A stretch of 64,000 nucleotides of DNA, from contig OU744734.1 of NCBI GenBank assembly GCA_916613615.1, positions 33,054,301 through 33,118,300 on the forward strand. Reading direction: 5' to 3'. This document shows, in pieces, positions 60,925 to 64,000 of the stretch. Position 1 is the stretch's first letter. Each line of letters opens with the position of its first letter. The notes beneath the pieces are model-generated. The model was given only the letters and a program-made list of their open reading frames with translations. It did no database searches and had not been told where the DNA came from. The translations under genes were made by a program, and so were the position numbers. Origin of the DNA: Steromphala cineraria (lineage: Eukaryota; Mollusca; Gastropoda; Trochida; Trochidae).

Positions 60925-61050
60925 CGTTTACACAATGTGTATCGCCTTCGCTTAAATTGACACCGTCTGCGCAGGCGCACGTTCTACCGGAAGTAGTTGG
61001 TAAGCACAGAGCACTGCATCCACCATTAGACATAGAGCATTCTTCGTTTG
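60925..61050 (-). CDS. Receptor gene: EGF-like module
   Basis: Phase 1-1 exon of 126 bp after TCACTGCAG, with donor GTAAAA. It encodes AANEECSMSNGGCSALC, LPTTSGRTCACADG and EGDTHCVN. All six EGF cysteines are present, with the NGGC...LC...GRTCACADG pattern of the EGF module that closes YWTD propellers in LDL-receptor-family proteins. This fits the upstream propeller exons. Confidence 0.9.
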
Positions 61051-61303
61051 CTGCAGTGAAAGATAAAACACGTATATGTTGAAAAACTGCACAACACATG
61101 TACTGTATTAAGAGAAAACAGGCTACGTAAACGTATTTTCCTTAACCTTGAAATTCAATGGCTTAGGTGACTTAAATTTTTTTCGATCATCACGCACGTA
61201 AAAGCATTCGTTTCAGCAACGGAACAAGATATCATGGTGACATCTGTGCCTCCTTTTAGGTAACATCCCTAGCTTTTTATTTGATCTAGAACCATATACC
61301 TAC

Positions 61304-61416
61304 CAGTGATCTTCCCATCCACGTAAACATATAGTCCGCTTAGTTGTCCAAATTCAGCAACGTTAGCAAAAGGTTCGAGTTCCACGCCAGTAAGTCTGTT
61401 GAGCACTTTTATGGTC
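61304..61416 (-). CDS. Receptor gene: YWTD propeller, C-terminal exon
   Basis: A 113-bp exon, phase 2-in and 1-out, bounded by ATCCTAG and GTAGGT. It encodes TIKVLNRLTGVELEPFANV and FGQLSGLYVYVDGKIT, the last propeller strands, running directly into the EGF module. 'GLYVYVDGKI' is in the position of the final blade before EGF in LRP-type receptors. Confidence 0.75.
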
Positions 61417-61702
61417 CTAGGATAAACATTAAGCTGTTTTCTTAAGAAGGCATTATGTTATTAGCTAAGTAAAATGACATCAAGGACAATTTTCATTGTG
61501 AAAAACCTTAATATTCACCAGATATAAAGTTAAATTTATTTAATTAAATGTTTCGCTGTTATGAATAATTATATTGAGTGGATTCAAAACTGAAACTGCT
61601 CATTGTATTCTCTTAAAATTTTGTGTTTTTAATCAAAAGTTAAACATATAGCTAAACTCATAATCTATATATTGGTAGAACGATATTGGTTTCAATACCA
61701 AC

Positions 61703-61859
61703 CTTCTGCCACTTGACAAGTAGAATAAGTTATCTCCCTTTGTTGCAAGAGCTGTAGGATATTCAAGAGTATTTTCACGTAATGTCTTGGTTGTTCTTGT
61801 GGTCAGTTCGAAACTCTTAATAGCATCTCCGCTTGAGTCGGCGATGTACAATATTTCCC
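61703..61859 (-). CDS. Receptor gene: YWTD propeller exon
   Basis: A 157-bp exon, phase 1-in and 2-out, after GTTTCAG. It encodes EILYIADSSGDAIKSFEL and LEYPTALATKGDNLFYLSS. YIAD stands for the YWTD signature, and YPTALATKGDNLFY is the typical beta-strand pair of a six-bladed LDLR-class propeller. Only about two blades are visible, so the gene must continue to the right on the minus strand. No further exon was found up to 64000, so its 5' end is outside the window. Confidence 0.8.
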
Positions 61860-62055
61860 CTGAAACAAACAGTAGCATGTAAAGGTCGGACAATCAGAAT
61901 CATAAATGCATTATGAAAAACTGGTCACAGAAATGATTAGTAAAACGTTTAAGATTCAAGATTTCATTGAACGTTAAGTTGGATAGGCACATTTTAAATT
62001 ATTTGGTTATTTGTTATCGGCGTTCAATTCAAAAACAGAAGAAGTTATCACTAAT

Positions 62056-63084
62056 AAAAATAGAGCCAGTGGCTCTGTAGCTCATCAGGCTTCATATCAA
62101 TTTTGCTTTAGGGTGTAGCAAATGTGGTTCCTCCCTTACTTTGGACCACAGGGTCACCAAATGTACAATTTGGATTCCTCTTTATCTAACTTAGAAGTTT
62201 CAGCTTTCTATGCCTTATGCTTCTTGTGAAAAGATGAAATTAGGTTAACGGGTGTGGTCCCTGAGGCCCTCATTAGGGGCCACAGGGTCACAAAAGCTAT
62301 AAATCATAATCCTCCGAGTCAAAGAGTATATTTACAAGGTTTCAGCTTTCTGGGCCTATTGCTTCTGGAGAAGGAGATGAAAATAGGTTTTAAGGGCGTG
62401 GTCCCTCTGGCCGTTAATAAGGGTCAAAGGGCCACCAAAGCTACAATTTATAATCCTCACTACTAGTCAAGGAGTCTGTACACCAAGTTTCAGCTTTCTA
62501 GGCCTTATGGTTCTGGAGAAGGAGATGAAAATAGGTTTTAAAGGCGTGGTCCCTCTGGCCCTTAATAAGGGTCAAAGGGCCACCAAAGCTACAATTTATA
62601 ATCTTCACTAGTCAAGGAGTCTGTACACCAAGTTTCAGCTTTCTAGGCCTTATGGTTCTGGAGAAGAAGATGAAAATAGGTTTTAAGGCTGTGGGGGTCT
62701 CTCTGGCCCTTAATAAGGGTCAAAGGGCCACCAAAGCTACAATTTATAATCCTCACTAGCCAAGGAGTCTGTACACCAAGTTTCAGCTTTCTAGGCCTTG
62801 TGGTTCTGGAGAAGAAGATGAAAATAGGTTTTAAGGGTGTGGCCCCTATGGCCCTTTATTAGGGGTCACAGGGCCACCAAAGCTACAATTTATAATCCTC
62901 ACTAGTCAAGGAGTCTGTACACAAAGTTTCAGCTTTCTAGGCCTTATGGTTCTGGAGAAGAAGTCGAAATTCCACAAAGTTTACGGACGGACGGATGGAC
63001 GGACGGACGGATGGACGGACGGACGCCGGACACCATGCCATGCCATAAGCCCATCGGGCCTTACAGGCCAGATGAGCTAAAAAG
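62056..63084. mobile_element. Helentron-like tandem-core element, copy 2
   Basis: Left end AGAGCCAGTGGCTCT hairpin, then TAGCTCATCAGGC. A tandem core of ~146-bp units follows (unit starts at about 62321, 62468, 62614, 62762 and 62908), then a GACG/GATG tetranucleotide tract at 62978-63025. The right end has CCCATCGGGCC and GGCCAGATGAGCTAAAA. AGCTCATC near the left end and GATGAGCT at the right end form short subterminal inverted repeats. This plan (inverted subterminal motifs, minisatellite core, tetranucleotide microsatellite) resembles bivalve pearl/HINE-type non-autonomous Helentrons. The assignment is inference. Confidence 0.75.
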
Positions 63085-64000
63085 TGATGATTGGTCATGT
63101 AAGTTAGTCATAGCTTGGGTGACGGGAGAAGTATCACTTTACGTTACTTTGTTGCTCTTTCAAAAGGTTTTTTTCTCGCGGTTTGTCAGCTACCTATTTC
63201 GGCTTCCATTACTCACAGAATGTCTGACTAAAATATCAGCCAACACCGCCAAAAACTATTTTCAATTTCTTGAAAAGTAATTCATTTGTACACTGACAAC
63301 TCCTGAAATATACGCTTTCTCCTTAACTCAATTATACTTGTGTCATATGATAAAAAACACACTGTTTTCAAAATGACTCACAACACAGTTTATTTTCATT
63401 GATAGATAGAGGGTACTAAAGTAATTTTCCCTTTTTATCTATTTCATTGAATGTAATGGATAACGTTGATATGTCACGTGATGAAATAAACCCCCTATTT
63501 GGAAAACTACATTAAGTACTCTATAAAACGTTGTTACTGAAATATGTAATTAAAACCACTTAATAACAGTTAAGTAACTCATATTTATTCACAAAGTGAA
63601 AGTAGTTCCGTCACTTGACAATTTATATCGTCATTTATCACAGTGAAAATATCATATATCGCAACTGTGGCCTGGTGATGATAACCAGTTTATGTCACTG
63701 ACAAGAGCTAGTATTTCACCGCTATTCATATATATAGTAAACACTTTGTCCATGTGATAACGAGGATATTAGTGAAAATGAGACATGTGTAAAAATATAT
63801 CTATATTAACTACGAAAGATGTGCAAGGTTACATTCAAATGTATTTAACGCCGCACTTTTGATAAAAATTGTTGAAATGAAAACAAAATCCACGTCATCA
63901 GATAATTTTTTTCTGTTTGTAAGGACCACAAACATGTCTTTCTGTTTAGGGCCTTAGTCTTACTTAGTGACGAACTATTGTAGCCACCATCACGATACAT
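63085..64000. other. AT-rich end of the window, nothing recognised
   Basis: Probably an intron of the minus-strand receptor gene. No exon with matching phase was found. Confidence 0.4.

Overview
The window is AT-rich eukaryotic nuclear DNA, with split genes, GT/AG exon borders, degenerate LINEs, MITE-like and Helentron-like repeats and many mini- and microsatellites. The best guess is a bivalve or related mollusc. This rests on the regulatory myosin light chain type, the invertebrate-type IL-17 exon, the tandem-core elements flanked by a (GACG)n microsatellite, and a SINE-like 'TTTTACGCCGC' fragment. The species cannot be named from the sequence. There are no prokaryotic features.

Layout. 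1-18 kb has no convincing gene. It holds microsatellites, a 544-bp MITE-like element (8754-9297), and two ~96% identical 491-bp direct repeats (10774 and 12733). 18.9-24.1 kb (+) is the 3' part of a gene for a type I membrane protein: a Ser/Thr-rich stalk exon, a transmembrane exon and an acidic cytoplasmic-tail exon. The end of the stalk exon, with its splice donor, has been amplified into a ~42-bp tandem array in the following intron. 25-30 kb carries two divergent, intronless copies of a myosin regulatory light chain gene. They differ at 1 of 468 coding bases but have unrelated promoters. A perfect 55-bp-arm hairpin lies between them. 30.8-32.6 kb is a broken LINE with reverse transcriptase. 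34.3-38.6 kb contains a MITE and a ~3.3-kb foldback element with arms of about 400-475 bp. 43.3-45.6 kb has a palindrome-rich element and a 36-bp minisatellite of about 36 units.

46.3 kb (+) is the last exon of an IL-17-like cytokine gene. 48.2-51.1 kb is a 47-unit, 60-bp satellite in which an 11-unit block is duplicated. 53.5 kb and 62-63 kb hold two copies of a tandem-core Helentron-like repeat. 57.0-61.9 kb (-) holds the last seven coding exons of a receptor: part of a YWTD propeller, an EGF module, two near-identical six-cysteine CCP/sushi modules, a transmembrane segment and an NPxY tail. Its 5' end lies outside the window. A broken LINE sits in the intron between the two sushi exons.

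The genes do not form an operon or pathway. Two encode putative surface receptors, one a secreted cytokine and two a contractile-apparatus subunit. Splice borders were placed by eye, from consensus sites and agreement of intron phase across neighbouring exons.
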